Shown here in pieces: positions 24,301 through 38,250 of a DNA stretch of 64,000 bases. Each line of letters starts with the position of its first letter. Position 1 is the first letter of the stretch. The translations under genes and the position numbers were made by a program. Below the pieces are notes generated by a model, which saw only the letters and a list, made by a program, of their open reading frames with translations, did no database searches and had not been told where the DNA came from. This DNA is from Luscinia megarhynchos (taxonomy: Eukaryota; Chordata; Aves; Passeriformes; Turdidae): the NCBI GenBank assembly GCA_034336665.1, contig JAPFBE010000002.1, positions 13,308,906 through 13,372,905 on the forward strand. The letters are read 5' to 3'.

Positions 24301-27300
24301 AGTTGGAGTGACTTATGCATGTTCCAGTAGGGAAAACTTTCTCTCGTGGCCAATTGTTTGATAAGATGTGGCAGGAGTTAATTTTAGTGGGGCTAGTAAT
24401 CATGAATTATTGTATGGCTGGCCCCCTTCTAGCTGGATTTTGAGGTGGATCTGGAAGAAAAATATTGATCAGACTTTGTCTCTCAGTTGTTCTGGTGCCC
24501 TCAGTCAGCTGTATGAGATAACACACAGGAAAGCACTTGCATACATATTCTCTAGATACCAAAAAAGGGATGCATGTGACAGGCCATGAGCATCTCAGGG
24601 TGGGGTTAATGTCTTGTAGCCACAGTTTCAACTCAGCCGGGAAAGCACTGGGAGCCGTGGAATAGCAGGTCAGTGTGCAAAAGCACATTGTGGACAGGGT
24701 AGGAAAATGATGTCTGAGGGAATAGTCACACCATTGATAGACCAAACTACTGATAGATTTCCTTGTGTGGAGTAAGGCTGAGGGGAAGGAAAGGTTCCTT
24801 TCCGAGCAGATGTGATGTGCCACCAGAGCGTCCTGGAACTCCAGTTTCAACATGGGCATAAATTCTTCCAGGTGCTGTTCATTAAAACTGTGCTGAAGAA
24901 GGTAAAGGCACAGAAAGTTGAGTGTTTTACTGTTATTTGTCTGGACTAGTGCATACTCTGCATGTTAGGGTAGACACTGCTCTGTCTAGTGTCTTACAAC
25001 ATATTGATAGGAAGGACTGGATCCAGAGAAGGCAAAGTTGGCTCACATTCACAAAATGTTATAACTACATGCACATATATGTCAAATTTGAAGTATTTCA
25101 ACAGACCCCAATTCTGGTGTATCAAAGTGTCAAGAAAACACATTTCTTCAAAAGGACCTTTTCTACTTTGGAAGAAGCAAGAAAAACAGTAACAGGCAAG
25201 ATATATTACAAAATCTGGGCCTCAGTCCAGGAAAAGCACAAGTTTCCAAGATCCTCACATTTCTACATTATGGCCTATATTGAGGTCAAACCTTTTTAAG
25301 GTGCAGATTTTTCTTCTGGTACTCAAGAGGAAACAATGTGGGTTCATTTCCATTTTTTTTTCTTTATGGTGAATAATGGGATCCTGGGATATTTGGTTTT
25401 TAAAAGGTTGATGACTTCTTTTTTATTGCTGGGTTCTATTCTTGTCTCCTGGTTTGCAATGAGTCTTGATGGTGCTCTTAAGGGTTAAGAATTGTGGATT
25501 CCCCTTGAAGAGGAAGGATAGTGAACCTTAAACAGATTTTCTCCAACGTGCTTTTTTAGCAATCAAAGAAAACCTATGAAAGCTGGAAATTTCTGAGTGT
25601 TTGCTCATCTAAACCACATTTTTCTTTCGCTGTTGCTCATACTCCTACAGTTTTCCTACAGTCTCCCTATGCCAATGAGATAATTAAAGCATAAATTGCT
25701 ATTGTCAGACAAGGTGACACTGGAAAAATACCTCTAAAATCGTTTTAATGAAAATAAAAAAGTTGAGAAAAATACCCTATCACTTTGTCTCTGACAGGGA
25801 AGGCCCTTAAAGATTTTTGTAGGATAAAGAAAAGTCTCCTCAGTGATTTCAGCAGTTCATCTCTGCTGATCACAGGAAGGGTGTAGCTGAGAGATCGCTC
25901 TGCTCCAGCCAGCATCCCCTTAAGAGAGCAAACTGGCACCAGCACAGGGTGGTGTCCAAGGTTACTTTCCAATCTGTCTCTTGATTTCCTTGAGGGCAGT
26001 GCTGGGGTGACCACATCAGGCCTGTGTTCAGCCTGCCAGGGCAGCCAGCCCTGCCCTGCTGGTTTGTATCAGGTGTATAATCCACTCCTGTCTGCCCTTG
26101 ACCTTGCTGTGTAGACAGCAAAGAAAATCCTTTCCACTCATCCCCCTGCCTGCCACAGTTAATCCTATGCATCCACTCCTTTTAACACTGAGGTGGATAC
26201 ATGCAAATGTCACTGTGAGTGTAAAGGAGCCCAAGGGACTTCAAGCAGGGGCACAGAGTGACCATTCAATGGTGCTATTAAAAAAAGAGAGGTAAGATGT
26301 GATGGAGGTGGGTGTCTTTCCTGCCAGCCAGCTAGAGTCTAACACTGCTGGTACTTTCATGGTCTGCACAAATTGCTGACTAGGAGTTTCATGTGGCTGC
26401 TCTATTATACATTAGTAACATACACATTCCATACAAAAGCAGGCTTTGTCTATGCCCAGATACTGTTTGAACGTTTACAGTCTGTGGGACAGCCAGCAAT
26501 CCTTTTTTTAGCCAGATTTCTCGGACAGATAAAGAGAGGACATATTTGGTGAAACTGGCCCCTAGAGCAGCTTCAGTAATCTGTCAGTTCCTGGCCTCCT
26601 GCCTCACATTTTAAGGACAGGAGGCCAAGACTCCACCGTGTCTTGGTGTCTCCTCTGATGCAGCTCTGGAGTGCCCCAGAACTGGTCTGCCTTTGTTCCA
26701 TGCATCTCCTCTCCTGCAAGGAAGGCCAACAGAAGGAGAAGGTTAATAGGAAATGGGCTGTCTTATGATCCCCAGGGACTGGAGTAGCCCTGCAACCTAG
26801 CTAGGGACACTGTAATTTATAGTGAAAGTTGAAGTGGTGCAGAAGGTTCAGTCTCCAGGTTTTCATCCTGGGCACTTTCCAGGGTGAACTCTGTGCATAG
26901 CCACAGAGATCTTGTTGTTCCCACTATTTTTTTCTAACCTTTTCTTGAATTAAGGGACAGCAGCAACTACTCTCACTGTCTCATACTGAGTAAACTGGGA
27001 AGTCCATGCCTTCTAGTTCTGTTTCATATCAAAGTTTTTTACCCATAGGATGAAAGATAAGGGGGATTTATTTTTTTTTCTGCCAGAGAATGTGTGGGTT
27101 GGAAAACATCTAATCTGTCAAACTCTTCATGACTAATAAATATTAACTGCTTCAAGTATTCTAATTATCTAAATTTTTAAAAATCTGTGGCCAACTACTT
27201 AAATATTTAACCATCTGCCAAAAAGCAGTCTTGGAGGTTTATTCTACAACATAATGGCACTGTTGTTGAAAATGGAAACTTTTAATATAGTGTTTAGATT

Positions 27301-30300
27301 AATATGATGTTGTTTTGGATTTTTTTACTAATGAAAATAGCGTTTTAAATTTTGTCAGGGTCTCCACGTGACAACACTCCCAGTCTCCTCTAACATTCCT
27401 CCATTTGAATGTGCCCAAAGATCAAATTGGCAGAGAAAGATGTAAAAACTCCCTATGCTGGGATATTGGTCAGTTGGAGCTGGCCACAGGATATGCCCAT
27501 TGCCTCTTCTGTGTGATGCAATACCCAAACCCTGTAGGATGCAGTAGAACAGGAATAATGATATTCATTTTCAATTCAAGCTTAGCAAAGCACATGTATG
27601 CCAGCTGGGCTTCCAACTCCTGGTCTTCTCACTTTCACTTTCTTTTGCGTTCTTTGCTTCTCTTGATCTGGCAATGTCTGTAAGATACTGGAGGGAAAAA
27701 AAGAGAGAGAGACTTTGAAATCCCAGGCAGCAAGTAGGAACAATCCAGACAGCAGGTGATATTTCAAAGCTTCAGGTCAAGAAGAGTCATCAAGCCCTGA
27801 GGCCTTATATCACTTCAGACCCCCAGAAATAATCTGAATTCCAGAAGCTTCCTGACCTCTTTAAAGGTAATAATGAATAATCAATGCTGTATTTGATCCC
27901 TTGCATAAAGGTACTACAACAAATGGCATCAGGTCTTTTGAAAGAAAGAATAACATTTTGATCTTACATTGTAAAATTGCCATGCTCAAGCCTACCTCCT
28001 GGCTCACAGGCTTAATTATGTAATGACATCCAGCTGGACTACAAAGGGCTCTTGCAGAAAGCCAGGCTCTTCTGGGAATAAAATGTCTGAAAGGAAATGT
28101 TTAGGCTCAGAGATCCTCTGGCACAAAATGATGTTTCTGAGGAGGATCCAATGTTGTATCACTTTTATGGTGCTCTACTTAGGACAGTGCAATCAAAACA
28201 AGTCTATTTTCAATGCAAAGAGACTGATTTTTTTGTGGAGACAGTTGCACCAACACGACTAAAACACCGTTTATTCAGATTCTCTGAAGTGTTACAGAAG
28301 TGATGAATATAAACTTACTTCTCTGCTTTCCCACCAGTTACATGTTGCCTCCATTGTTGTATTAGAATTGTCTACTGATGGACAAAAGATTAATTACACC
28401 AGCTTGAGTTGTCCCCTCACTAGTCAGGGAAAGTAAGAATGTCTTTTGGCTGTGGCATAAATGGTCTTGTGTTACAGATGTCTGAGCACATGTGGACTTA
28501 TGAATGTGCATTTGTTATCCAACCAAGGCAAGGAGCCCTGCCTAATTGAGGAAGCAACCCTGGAGAGGTGACTGCCTCCTTTCAAGATGTTGAGGTAGAA
28601 TTTATTTTCCTTTCTTTCTTTTTTGCTTTCTGGTGAAAGATCTGAAAATGCTCATTTTGTGAGTTAGGACACTGGGATGCCTGCCACACTGGGTAGTGTT
28701 TAAATCTGAATTACACGTGGGACTTGCATGTTGTCTGGGTTGGGATATGGTTTATGCAATAGTCATCTCTTGTACATCATGAAGAGCCTTATGTATGTAC
28801 AGCCTTAGGTCTGGAACTTGAGATTGTAGTATTCCCACTAACAGTGCACCAACAGTGTCCTGCAACACTGTATTGATCCAGACATGGACTTCATGCCATT
28901 CCTGCCAGCACTGCCAACTGGTGCAGTGCTGACTCTGGTTATGTGTTGTATTAATGGCTGAAAGCTCTGAATTCAGTGAAGAGGTACAGCAGAGCAGCTT
29001 TGCTTCCCATCATTTTTGGCTGAGGATAAGGACTAAATGATATTTCACAAGCAGTGATTTCACAGGTTCTTCAGATGAAGAGTCCTGCTTTTATCACCTT
29101 TAATGAGACTAACAGTTCTGTGTTCTGCTTATGAGGTACAGCAATTACTTGCAGGTGACTTCCTTCATTTTTCATTCATTGTGCTTGGAACTCCCTGGGT
29201 GAAAATTAGATTATATTGTTCCAACTCTTGTAGATATTTCTAAATGCTAATAAAGACAGAAAAGTTTTGTAAGATGCTCAGAAACCTATTTTTTGTGTCT
29301 TAAGGACAGAAGAGCTGATACCAAGTCTGGTAGACTCCTGTTAAATCACACTTCAAGCATGCTCTGCTCTCCCAGTCTTATGTCTCTCTTGAGTGAAGTT
29401 TGCATACATATTGCTACTAGAAATAAATATTTTGGAGGCAGGTATTGCATGGGAAGAAAGTATAGCACAGGAACAAGTCCTGATGTTGGACCAAAGCTCT
29501 TTGTAGTTGGTGGAGACATGTACAATGGCTTCACTGAGCTGCCAGTCTGGCACTGCTAACTTGAATCTATTTGTGCTTTCCAGCTCCTGCTCAAAGACAA
29601 AGGCTCCATAGCTGTTACCACTCTCCACTGACTGTGCTGTATTCTTAGCATGCTCTTTTCAGTCTCTTGGCTCCAGTTTTGTCTTTTCCCTAGCCAGGTC
29701 TTTCTCTGTGAGTATCCCAGTTCAATGGGATCTTCCAGAGGGGCTATCTTCCTGAAAGATAAGTGTGCAATAATAAAATGTCATAATCATAGAAACAGAA
29801 TAATGACAGGGGAAAAAAGTAAAATATGTACAATATCTAAGCTGTAATATTTATAATTCCATGTTAATTTCCTCCTGTTTCTGAATATGCTAGTTTTTTT
29901 CCTTACCTTTCAGTAAATTCTGCTATTCACTCTCAGGTTTTATGTTTATGTATATCCATATTTGTGTGGGGGTCATATATATAAATAGATGGGGGGAATA
30001 TGTAGAGAAAGATGTGCCACAATTTGCTTTAAGGTAAATTTGTTGTGTTGGTGATAGCTGAAGCAAAAAAATTGAGAGAAATTAATATGTAAAGAAGTTG
30101 AGTTATTAATGGTTCTATGAGGCCAAAATAAAGGAGCTTGTAATGTCTTTCTGTTTCAAAGAAAATTCCATGACTGTGCATCTAATGAACTTGTGAAAGT
30201 CGAGACACCAATGTGGTGGAATGCCTTGACAAGGAATGTAACCTTCTTCCAACTGGTGATAGATTTTCTGTAGATGGTATCAGTAGGCACAGCAGAAATG

Positions 30301-30985
30301 AGATGCAATGTATTCCTTCCCTGTAAGAGAGCTGCAGCTTTTGACTTCTGTGACTGAAATTTTTCATTCTATTTTTCTTGCTTTGCTTGTCTGGTTATCC
30401 TATCAGCTTCATGGGAGCTTTTTACTTTGGGCTGATTTACCCCCTCTCTCCATTTTCCCTCCATCCCCCAAGTATTTCCTTTCACACTTTGGCTGAAAGT
30501 AAGTGTAACTTTCTGACTGTCAAGCACAGCCAAAACAAAACTTCATCTAAATGTTAAACAAAAATCTAAGAGGGCTCAGTCATGCCCTCTCAGTCCAGAT
30601 TCAAGGCTCTGATCTGCATGGTTCTACCTGTCTTGAAGGAATCTTTCCCAAGAAATAGCCTTTCCCTTCTCTGTGATCAACTGTGGAAAAACATACCAGG
30701 CTTTTCTCTCACACTGCCTAGTCATCTCTCTAAAATCTTGTTCAGACTAAAAAAAAAATAGCGAACAATGTACTGAAGACAAGGTTTTCAGTAAATAAAA
30801 ATGTATTTTATAAGAATAGGGATAAAAGAGTTTTAAAAAGTAAAACATCGTCCATTCCAAGCCTTTCCATTTTGAAAACATTGATTAAATTAGTTTTTCA
30901 CAGTTTAACCAGCACTACTTTTAAGCTTGCCTCCCACGCTGTTGTGCAAGTTACTTGCAGATTACTCAGGGATACAAACCCTCAC
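21370..30985. other. Long non-coding stretch
   Basis: No gene is supported. Longest frames (for example 150 codons on the minus strand at 24407-24859) have no family resemblance and fit chance. A short GAAA repeat lies at 21616-21634. A small stem (acagtgt / acactgt) lies near 28850-28871. The segment 23680-24060 mixes homeodomain-like AT motifs (aataataattatc) with a GC-richer part and may contain a conserved non-coding element. Confidence 0.5.
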
Positions 30986-31340
30986 CAAGCCTGACTCCTA
31001 GTGCCTCTGAGAAATGCTCATGCTGTGAAAGAAGAGGCATTCAGCTGCCCTGGATTGAGCAGGCTGTCAGACATCCTCGGAGAAGTCACCATGAAAAGAA
31101 ACTCCAAAACTTTGTTTAAAGTGAGGGCTGTTAATCATGGCCTTGGTGCTCTCACTGGGGAGGGGAGGAACCATTTAAAGTCAGGAAGCTGCAGTGTATG
31201 AAAGTAATGAAATCGAAATGAACGCATCTTTTGCCAGCTGGTTTCACACCCCCAGTTGGCAATACACAAAGGTTTAGAGGGGGAATTAAATCCATTTTTC
31301 AACAGATATAGCTATTTTTGTGATTATCATATAGATTCCA
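30986..31340. promoter_or_regulatory. Candidate conserved non-coding element
   Basis: Low in simple repeats and dense in motifs common in enhancers: aactttgtttaaag at about 31108-31121, gctgttaatcatgg at about 31127-31140, and aatgaaatcgaaatgaacgc at about 31208-31227. No frame resembles a known protein. It is a look-alike call; no alignment was available. Confidence 0.2.
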
Positions 31341-34300
31341 TGAGCTGCACTTTGGTCCTATCAAGACAGGAAGGCAGCTGCATGAGAGGTGGAAAGAGAG
31401 AAAATGATTAAGATGAAATCAGCACCAACAGCTATCATGGGCAGGGAAAGTAGTGTTGGATCCCTGCCACGATACCTTTGCAACCTGGTTTGAATGGGCC
31501 TGATGGGATGCCATAATGTAACCTACACTGAACAAGGTACATGGAAAGCTGTCTGACACAGGGCTCTATTTCAAAGAAAAAATGCAGATTCCTTCCAGGC
31601 TCTAATTGTTTTTATTTTGCTTGTTTTGCTCTTGGGGCTACCATTGCCTTCAATAAAAATGAGATTTAAAAAGTAGAGTGAAGTAACACTCTGAACCAGA
31701 TTCAAGTGAGAAGAACTTGAAGGAGAAAGATTTCCTCAGCATCAGTCTTTAAACCAGCTGAAAGTCCAGAAATTAATGGTGGCTGAAGTTTCTCATCAGT
31801 CTGTGAGGTACAGTTCTGTTCTAATTTGTTGTTTTATTATTTCTTGGCTTGTTGGGTTTTTTCCCCCAAAAATCACTGTCCACCTCAGTCCATGAAGTAT
31901 TATTAGGATTGGAGGTGATTTTGGTCAGGAGACTGCTGCCTCATTCTGAACTGATGCCTCAGCTCCCACCTTTACAGCTCTGAGCACAATCTCACCCTCC
32001 AAGCACAACTGAGTTTCCAACTGGAGAACAAATTTGTTTTGTCTATCAAAGGTCAGGACCAAGACCTCAGCTGTGAACTGCAGGAGTATAAATACTTTCT
32101 GGCAATTGCACTTTTGTTGTCTGGTATGTCTTCCTAGCCAAAAATTGTGGCACCTGCTGTTTCTGACAGCAATTTCCCCAACCCCTTTTGGATTACCAAA
32201 ATTCATCCCTGTGCAAAGAGCAGGTGTATCTCTTGTAGTTCCAATTTAAGTCCTGTTGTGATTATTTAAGAAGTGCTTGGGACCCTTGCAGGGACACAGT
32301 CATGGGATGAGCTGAAGAATACTTTACTGTAAAGGACTAGAAAGTGTCATAACAAAACACCCGTGTCAGGAGAGCAGAGAAGAGCCAACTGCAGCACTCC
32401 AGCTGCCTCCTCACTGGTCTGTCCTGAGTGCTCAAAATGGAACTTGCTGCACTAACAGCTGGAAGATCAGTGTTTTTTCATGTTAAAACACAGAAAAGGG
32501 AGGTTGAGAAGGAAAGAATAAAATGAATGACCTATTGAAGCTCTCTTAAAAAGTATACTGATTTAGTCAACAAAAAGTGAGGAGTACCCATAAACTCCAG
32601 GCATTGGTTTAGTGGTTACTAGATACTAGGGAGAAAAAAATACTTTTCTGTCTCATAAATGGCATCTCAGGTCTTGAAACTTATTCCCTTGTACTACCTG
32701 ATTTTTTCAAAAGATCCAATGTGTATTTGTTTTATTGAGAAATAGAAATAAAAATAGAAGGTCATGGTTTTAGAGGTGGGTTTTAGAGACTTTTAATTCT
32801 TTTTAATTCTGCCTAGACTCTAGAAAAGTCCTTGTTAGGCTAGTCAGACTCTAGAAGTCTCCATTGATTTATCCAGGAAAAGTGAAGACAAATATCCACA
32901 GTCTCTTGTTGCTGGCTTGCCAGTTATTGAATACTATACAAAAACTGCAGATCAGTAGTACACAACCTCTTCAGAACCCATGTGTCATTCTGACAACTTT
33001 CCAGGACCAAGGGGGGCAGACCTAATCTGCATACACATTAACATAAATTTACATAGGAATTGAATCGGAGATGAATGTGCACAGTTGTTATTATTGTGTA
33101 TTTACAATAAACTTCACTGTAAGTGTTGACAGCACTTCACAAAACAGAGAGGAAGACAAAACATTCTTTGAGAGTCAAAGAGTAAATGAAGCACCATTTT
33201 CCTGACAATGGCTCTTCATGGCTTCCCAAAAATTTGATGTGGCCACAGGCATTGAGGAATGCAGCTTTGAGGCTCTGAGATGGCAACTGCACTTGCATAA
33301 ATGGCAAAATCAATCTGATTTTCCATAGATAGGAACTTGCTGTGATCTGTGGTTGGAGAGACTGATTTTTTCAAGGACAGAGATAAGGATTATGGAATTT
33401 CTGCATCCTCCTCCAACTCTGTGTTTCAACACCTACTTTTTTACTAGTCTACATGAGTTCCACCTCCCCCTGCACTGCAAGAGGAAAGGTTTCACTTATC
33501 TCATGTTTTTGTCTACTTGCTGTTTATACACTGGAACTGGTATTTATGAGTCAGAGGTGTGTTCTGAGCCTGTGCTGGAAGAGGGGGTGCAACTGAACTT
33601 TCAAGGGCAAGACAGGGGAAATTTTATATCTCCCAATATGGAAGAGTCAGTGCTGCACAGTAGGATTCCAAGTATGAATTTCATTCCAAAAGAAAGGATC
33701 CTCTCTGGACTTTTAAATAGAAGAGTTTTTGATGTAAAGCAGAAGGAAAACATTCTAACATTGATTCCCCCCCAAAAAAATTAATCTGCAATGGGCATTG
33801 ACATTTAATAAAGTGGCCTGTAGCATCCCTGGCCGTAGAAGATCCTGGGAAAAACTCCAAACTGCCAGCACAATTGCTGGATAAGGCAGCCTAACAGACC
33901 CAGAGGGCACTGCCAGAAGAAATATCCCCTTTAACTTTCAGCCATGGTGATGCTGTGCACGCATTACCAAGGAGGTGGAAGAACAGCATGATGTGCTTGA
34001 ATAAATTGTTCAGTGTACTTGTTTTAGATCATGGAGTTAGCTGTTATCTAAGGTTATTGTACTCAATGCCTTTTCTCTTTAGAAAAGGCAGAATAACAAG
34101 GAGAAGGATGTCCATGTCCAACACGGGTCTCTTGATACTATGTTTTTTGGGGTTAAGTTGTTCAGGATAGGGAGGGAAATTAATTAAACCTCAAAAGCAC
34201 ATACCTGTCAGTGCAGATAAATCTGATTTAGACCCAGGGCTGAATGTGGCAGTTCAGGAAACATTTTTATTAGAACTAAGTGGATCCCAGCAATGGTTTG

Positions 34301-37300
34301 AGGGTCAGAAGTGACAGAGGTATAAAACAGAGTAAGCCCTTGCAATGTTTATGGGAAATGCACCACTATGGGTACCTGGCACTGTTCAGAACATCTTCTA
34401 GTATGATCTCCATTAGGACCTTGGGAAGGAGAAAAAAGTGTCAGTGAGTTGTGGCTCACAGTCCCAAGCATTTGCCATGGATGATAAAGGAGTTCACCCT
34501 GCATCAGCCACTGCCTATATGTGAGTTCTCAGCCTGCATTGAGTCAGAAGTACTGCAATACAACCTAAACTTTTTTGACTCCAAGTTATCTCTCTGAGCC
34601 TAGGTCTGAAGACAGGGACAATGGCCTTTTAAAATATTTGTCCAGGAGGTGCAACTTCAGGCTGTAACTGGACCTAGAGAAACAGGACACTGATATGGTA
34701 GCACACATCTTTTTGTCAAGCTTTTTCTGGGCTGTTTGATTTGTTTCACCGGCACATCTCTTTGACAGGCTTTTCTGAATGGATTCAAAAGCTCATCTTT
34801 TATACAATATGATTCACTTTTCTATTGGTACTCTAAAAAAGGAGAATGAAAACCATCCTCTTGAAAATCTTGCAACAATTATTTGCCATCCTAAAACATG
34901 TTCATGCCTGAACAAGAAATCATAAATAATATTATCCCCGTGAATCAGTGTCCCAACTCAGGACTTTTGCTTACAAATCTTCTCATAAATTATTCAGCCA
35001 GTTCCAATTTTGGTGACTTGCTGAAGAGAATCTAGGTCATAAATTGATACATCCTAAATTGGGTCAGCGACAGGGTAGATTATAAAAGGACTTTTACTTC
35101 AGACTCCCCAGGTCCTATACCCTGCTGCAATAAATACTTAATTTTTTTATGGAGTGTGAGAGGAATCCAAGAGACTGGGAAAGCTTTGGTTTGAAATACA
35201 GTATAGATTAGTGGTAGAATTTCCTGGGAGAGACAGGCTCGTTTCTCTGGCCTAAGTTAGAGAGAAGAGGGAACTGAAACTAATCTCCTGCCTCCCCCAG
35301 GGGCAGATCCAACCTCAAACAGATAGGAAGGTGGTGAGATTTCCTCCAGGTGCTTTCTGTGAGGCACCCACCTAGAAGACAATATTTGGGAATGTGAATG
35401 TGGGGCAGAGGAATGCTTAGTTTGAAAGTGCAGATACAAGCATCAAGCTCCTTAGAGCCAGTGTATCACATGTCTCCAGCAACTGAAATGTAAGGTAATT
35501 CCATCATGCAGTGTTAAGCATCTGTAAGCTCAGTTGACCAAATGGGAGGGGTCTGGAAGACCTAAATTTTAATTCAAATGCCTGACATGGCAGCCTGTTA
35601 CTTTAGCCTATTTGGGAGTTAAGTAGCATGTGCTTTTATGCTTACTATCATCTTTTCAGCTCTTTCCCCACATTGCTATTTTGAGCCAAGCTCAGTACCC
35701 GCAGAGGGCTCCATGACCCATCCACTGACTGCTGACTTTGCTGTGAAACTAACTGCAACTCTGAGCCTGGTTTTCCCTCCCATCTGGCAGCAAAAATGAG
35801 CTGCTGCTGACTGAATGACCACTGATTCTCTTGGAAGCAGAGCTGTACAAACAGCAACAGCCAACTCTGTCACCATTTGTGAGGATTTGTAGCTTGGGCC
35901 CTGAGACATCTGGCTGAGATATTTACGCAGTCCCGTATTGCACTCACTGAGGCTCTGCGTTCACATCTGGAGTCTAGACTGAGTGACTCTATGGGCTGGC
36001 CTTCGAGCCTCTGAACAGCTCATGTCCTCCTTGTTCTCCAGCTTGGTCTTTTTCGTGCTTTATTCATTTATTTATTCACTGTAGGTGCTTCTCTCTCATC
36101 TCCTTAGACATTCCTGTCGCAGCCACGTTAGAGCTTTAGGAAAGGAATGGCAGTCCTGACAGAGAGCAGGTAAAAGCAGGTGGGATGGGCAGGGGGAAAT
36201 GTCTGTGTTGTGGCCAGGAACCACTTCTCACGGGTGCACTGATGGGGGATGCCTAGAGCTTGATTGTGCTGTTTCTTCTGAGTTTTACAGCTGTGGTAAA
36301 TGACAGTGCTCACTACACAGTTTGCATTCAGCACATGTGACAGGGAGCAGGGGTTTCTGTAAGCTTTTAGAAGTGTAATCTTTTTTGAGTCGTGCCCACT
36401 ACCCTGGGTTAGATCATCAGGGAGATGCAGATACCACCTGGGCCATCAGAGCTGCTCTATCTCAAGTTGGCTGAAGTTGGTCCTACTAATTTTCTCAAGC
36501 CTGACAAGGACATGGTGGTTAGTATTCAGTAGGCTAAACATAATGATCTGAAGCATTGGCACAGGGACAGTAGATGCATCACAGGTCCCCTAGGAGAGAT
36601 TTAGAAATTGAAAAGAGACATCTAGGTTTAGAAAATTAATCCCTTCTATTACTCATATGTTCTGTCTCTGTGCTTAGTTTTGTATCGTTTTGAACATGGG
36701 ATACTAATAACTTTACCCTGTGCTGGTGCTGTACTTTGAAAACAGGTGAATTCCTGTCTGATCTGACTGACACTGTCCCTGGCAGAATTAACAGCTGCTG
36801 TTGCTGCTTGCCCTGGAGCAAGTCCTCTGAAAGGTTGCTGCCCTTATTCCCAGCCTCAACTTAATTTCTTTCCCTAGGGCCTTTATTCTGTTAGTTCCAC
36901 TTGCTCTTCTGTCTGTCCCATATTCTCCTTGTAGCAGTTTTCCTTTGTTTTAGATTTCCTGGTTGCCTAAGAGCCCTGTCTGCCACTACTGAAGAAATAC
37001 TGCTAGGGTGTCAAGGGCTAAGTAATGCTGACAACAGTGGGGTTGTGACCTGGAAATGCAGTGGAGAAAAGGAATTGGCTAATAGTGAAAATACTCATAG
37101 TGCTTGAAAATATGGGTACTAGGAATGTACCTGCTTGTGTATCTTACATAGATAAGCCAGAATCTACATTAAGAGAAAGTCACAAGCTACAGAATTACAG
37201 GCAGTGAAATGCAGTTCAGTTTAGTCTTTAAAAGAGGGTGAAAAGGGATTTCAGATATTCTCTGTGCACCCAAAGCAGCCAGCAGCAGCATGATGGCAGT

Positions 37301-38029
37301 TCTAAGTAAAGGGCCTTAATCAGAGTATATAAAAAGACTGGAACGATGTTTGAACAACATGTCCAGCTCCCAAGCATTGTCTCTTTCCCGCTATCAACGA
37401 CACCCATTGTGCAATAACACCATTTGCACAGAGATATGTCCCCTTTTGTGCACGGAGAATGCATTGAAGCAGCCATAGGGCTGCACTAGCCTCAGCTAGA
37501 AAAGTCCCCAAGGGCCCGTCTGCCAGCTGCTGACTGATGTAGAGCTGCTGCTGCTGATAATAGGGTACATGTGCTGGCGTGGAGCTGAACTAGGCAATCT
37601 GGGGCACAGTCAGATGTGCTCAACAAGGATCGAGTTCAAACCTGTTTCAGAAGTTCGTTCCCGTCAGTGGTGATTTAAGCTAAGTAGCTTTGCTGTGTAT
37701 TGGAAAGGACAAGGAATGCTCACATAGTCAGCTACTTCATCTTGGCTGTCACTGTGGTGATTTCAACACAGCCAGGGGAGTCAGAAAGACAGCAAACAGC
37801 TGAGATCTGTGACATCCTAAATCACGCAGACACAAGGTGCTAAAGATGTATTTCCATCAGATGTTTGCCTGCTTGTATGTAGCAGAATTATACTACATAC
37901 TTCACTTTCTGAGTAGTAGAAATCAAGAGGTGTGAAAACTTCTTTTAAGATGTAGATCACTGTCCCACACTGAAAATGGTTATTGTTAGTGGAATGTTGC
38001 TGATCCATTCAGGAGCAGGCAAAATATCA
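31341..38029. other. Non-coding sequence with possible MIR-like trace
   Basis: No gene is supported. The 143-codon plus-strand frame at 33353-33784 is one of the longest outside CR1 but has no recognisable motif and a mixed composition, so it is most likely chance. At 34577-34625 the words aagttatctctctgagcct and then gacagggacaatgg resemble the 3' half of a MIR-type SINE. Confidence 0.5.
34577..34625 (+). repeat. Possible MIR-type SINE trace
   Basis: The order 'aagttatctctctgagcct ... gacagggacaatgg' resembles the conserved part of MIR (aagt.acctctctgagcct followed by the atctgtaaaatggg region). It is short and heavily diverged; chance similarity cannot be excluded. Confidence 0.3.
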
Positions 38030-38250
38030 GTGTAGGTGAGACTAGAAAAAGTAGATTTTTTGCCAGAGAGATTAATGCACCATCATTGGAGAGCAAACAT
38101 AAATTCCCCCACTCTACTAAATGCTCTCACCGGAGAGGAAATTAAAAAACGATCACTGCAATGTTCAAGAAACATAAATACACTATTAATTAGGCAAATG
38201 AGCACTGTAAATGACATTTGTGTTAATGTCACGTAAATATATCATCAGCT
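38030..38250. promoter_or_regulatory. Candidate conserved non-coding element
   Basis: AT-rich block with homeodomain and POU-like motifs (ctattaattaggcaaatgag at about 38183-38202) and a repeated half-site pattern (tgtaaatgacatttgtgtta then atgtcacgtaaa). No coding frame is recognisable. The call is based on motif density only. Confidence 0.25.

Noticed and set aside
24407..24859. 150-codon minus-strand open frame
   Set aside because: No recognisable domain, no start or splice context, and such lengths occur by chance in 64 kb of six-frame sequence.
33353..33784. 143-codon plus-strand open frame
   Set aside because: No motif, no family resemblance; within chance expectation.
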